Positions 4,729-5,858 of a stretch of 5,858 nucleotides of DNA are shown here, in pieces (positions within the stretch are counted from its first letter, which is position 1; each line of letters begins with the position of its first letter). The notes below the pieces were generated by a model, which saw only the letters and a list, made by a program, of their open reading frames with translations, had not been told where the DNA came from and ran no database searches. The DNA is from Proteobacteria bacterium UBA6522 (GTDB taxonomy: Bacteria > Pseudomonadota > Gammaproteobacteria > Steroidobacterales > Rariloculaceae), in NCBI GenBank assembly GCA_002434915.1, contig DJLG01000003.1, positions 432 through 6,289 on the forward strand. Direction: 5' to 3'. The position numbers and the translations under genes are program-made.

Positions 4729-5858
4729 CTTCTGCATTACTCTCATCTTCTGCATTACTCTCAACCTCTTCAAAATCTGCATCAACAACATTTTCATTGT
4801 TCTTATCAGCTTCAGATGGCTGAGGGTCATTCTCACTACTCTCGGCATAAAGTTTTTGAGCCAAAGTAGCTGAAACCTCACTTAGAGTCTTGATTTTAGC
4901 CTCAATTATTTCCTTGTTGTCACCAACTACAGCTTCCTTCAGATCTGATGTTGCAGACTCAATACGAGCACGCTCGTCAGCTTCAGCCTTTTCCCCTAAC
5001 TCACTCAACATTTTTTCTGTTGCATGAACAAGAGCATCACCTTGATTTCGGACTTCTACCAGTTCCCTAAACTTTTGATCCTCTGCAGCATGTGCCTCGG
5101 CGTCTGCAACCATTTGGTCAATCTCATCATCGCTAAGCCCAGAAGAGGCCTTGATCACAATCTTCTGCTCCTTACCGGTCGCCTTATCTTTAGCAGAAAC
5201 ATTAAGTATGCCATTTGCATCAATATCAAACGCCACCTCAACTTGAGGCATACCTCTTGGCGAAGGAGGAATATCAGTTAAATCAAATCGACCTAGTGAT
5301 TTATTATCCTCTGCTCGCTCTCTCTCACCTTGAAGAACATGAATTGTAACTGCTGTTTGATTGTCTTCAGCCGTAGAAAAAACCTGGTTTGCTTTGGTTG
5401 GGATTGTTGTATTCTTATCGATTAATCGAGTCATCACCCTACCTAAGGTTTCGATACCTAGTGATAGAGGGGTTACATCTAATAAAAGAACATCTTTAAC
5501 ATCGCCTGATAGGACTCCACCTTGGATTGCAGCACCCATTGCAACTGCTTCATCAGGATTAACATCTCTACGGGGCTCCTTACCAAAGAAACTCTCAACC
5601 TCGGATTGAACTTTAGGCATACGTGACTGCCCACCCACCAAGATCACGTCATCAATATCTGAAACTTGTAGCCCCGCATCTTTCAGTGCCGTCTTACAGG
5701 GACGAAGAGTCCTTGCAACCAAGTCCTCAACAAGTGACTCCATCTTTGCACGTGTAAGGTTAATATTAAGATGTTTTGGACCATCAGAATCCGCAGTTAT
5801 ATAGGGAAGATTAACCTCAGTCTGTTGCTTAGAGGATAATTCAATTTTTGCTTTCTCA
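4709..5858 (-). CDS. dnaK: Chaperone DnaK (Hsp70), C-terminal 382 residues (cut by right edge)
   Basis: DnaK is the ATP-driven Hsp70 that works with DnaJ and GrpE in protein folding. The frame is open to the right edge and reads EKAKIELSS at the boundary, about residue 267 of E. coli DnaK. The ATG at 5743 is internal, not the start. Seen in order are the end of the nucleotide-binding domain with DDVILVGGQSRMPKV (fragment residues 69-83) and NPDEAVAMGAA. The VLLLD linker (123-127) leads into TPLSLGIET. The beta substrate-binding domain has KNTTIPT, FSTAEDNQTAVTIHVLQGER and the conserved FDIDANGILNVSAKDK, and is followed by the helical lid. The family tail VVDADFEEV is present, but the protein then continues with ESNAEDESNAEDEKKSA, longer than the short KDKK-type end of E. 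coli. At the position of E. coli Met404, over the peptide cleft, there is Leu. The expected promoter and the ATPase N-terminus are outside the window. Confidence 0.99.
   Translation of the reverse strand, partial: EKAKIELSSKQQTEVNLPYITADSDGPKHLNINLTRAKMESLVEDLVARTLRPCKTALKDAGLQVSDIDDVILVGGQSRMPKVQSEVESFFGKEPRRDVNPDEAVAMGAAIQGGVLSGDVKDVLLLDVTPLSLGIETLGRVMTRLIDKNTTIPTKANQVFSTAEDNQTAVTIHVLQGERERAEDNKSLGRFDLTDIPPSPRGMPQVEVAFDIDANGILNVSAKDKATGKEQKIVIKASSGLSDDEIDQMVADAEAHAAEDQKFRELVEVRNQGDALVHATEKMLSELGEKAEADERARIESATSDLKEAVVGDNKEIIEAKIKTLSEVSATLAQKLYAESSENDPQPSEADKNNENVVDADFEEVESNAEDESNAEDEKKSA
4724..4759 (-). repeat. Perfect 18-bp tandem duplication in the dnaK 3' end
   Basis: On the plus strand CTCATCTTCTGCATTACT occurs twice in direct succession (4724-4741 and 4742-4759) without a mismatch. 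In frame it encodes the acidic hexapeptide block ESNAED twice, after the conserved EEV and just before the terminal EKKSA. The unit is a multiple of three, so copy number could change without breaking dnaK. The identity of the two units suggests a recent duplication. Confidence 0.9.

Overview
The window is one co-oriented block of five housekeeping genes, all on the minus strand. In transcription order (right to left) they are dnaK (3' part only), dnaJ, dapB, carA and carB (5' part only). All five proteins align closely, from memory, with their Escherichia coli counterparts, and the catalytic residues I could place are intact. The order dnaK-dnaJ-dapB-carA-carB is one I associate with Gammaproteobacteria. 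The DNA is moderately AT-rich by eye and the intergenic spacers are much more so, which would fit a free-living or marine gammaproteobacterium with a fairly small genome. I cannot name a genus.

Layout. Positions 5858-4709 encode the C-terminal ~60% of the Hsp70 chaperone DnaK, with an unusual acidic tail carrying a perfect 18-bp tandem duplication. A 112-bp gap (4708-4597) leads to dnaJ (4596-3466). This gap is spanned by a possible 42-codon hydrophobic small ORF that starts inside dnaK and stops 3 nt before dnaJ. The dapB gene (3462-2662) starts 3 nt after the dnaJ stop and is probably translationally coupled to it. A 283-bp spacer (2661-2379) separates dapB from carA and is the only sizeable non-coding stretch. 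It holds several inverted repeats, a weak terminator-like hairpin, a plausible sigma70-type promoter and a leader hairpin. The carA gene (2378-1236) begins with TTG. A very AT-rich 59-bp gap leads to carB (1176 to beyond position 1), which has no recognisable Shine-Dalgarno sequence.

How the genes work together. DnaK and DnaJ form the Hsp70 folding machine, with GrpE expected upstream of the window. DapB reduces the dihydrodipicolinate-pathway intermediate on the route to diaminopimelate and lysine. CarA and CarB form carbamoyl-phosphate synthetase, feeding arginine and pyrimidine synthesis. The spacer before carA suggests that carAB has its own control, separate from dnaKJ-dapB.

I found no undescribed system, mobile element, CRISPR array, tRNA or rRNA. 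The observations most worth checking are the interlocking inverted repeats before carA, the hydrophobic small ORF between dnaK and dnaJ, the loss of the usual cofactor-binding Arg in DapB, and the repeat-bearing DnaK tail.
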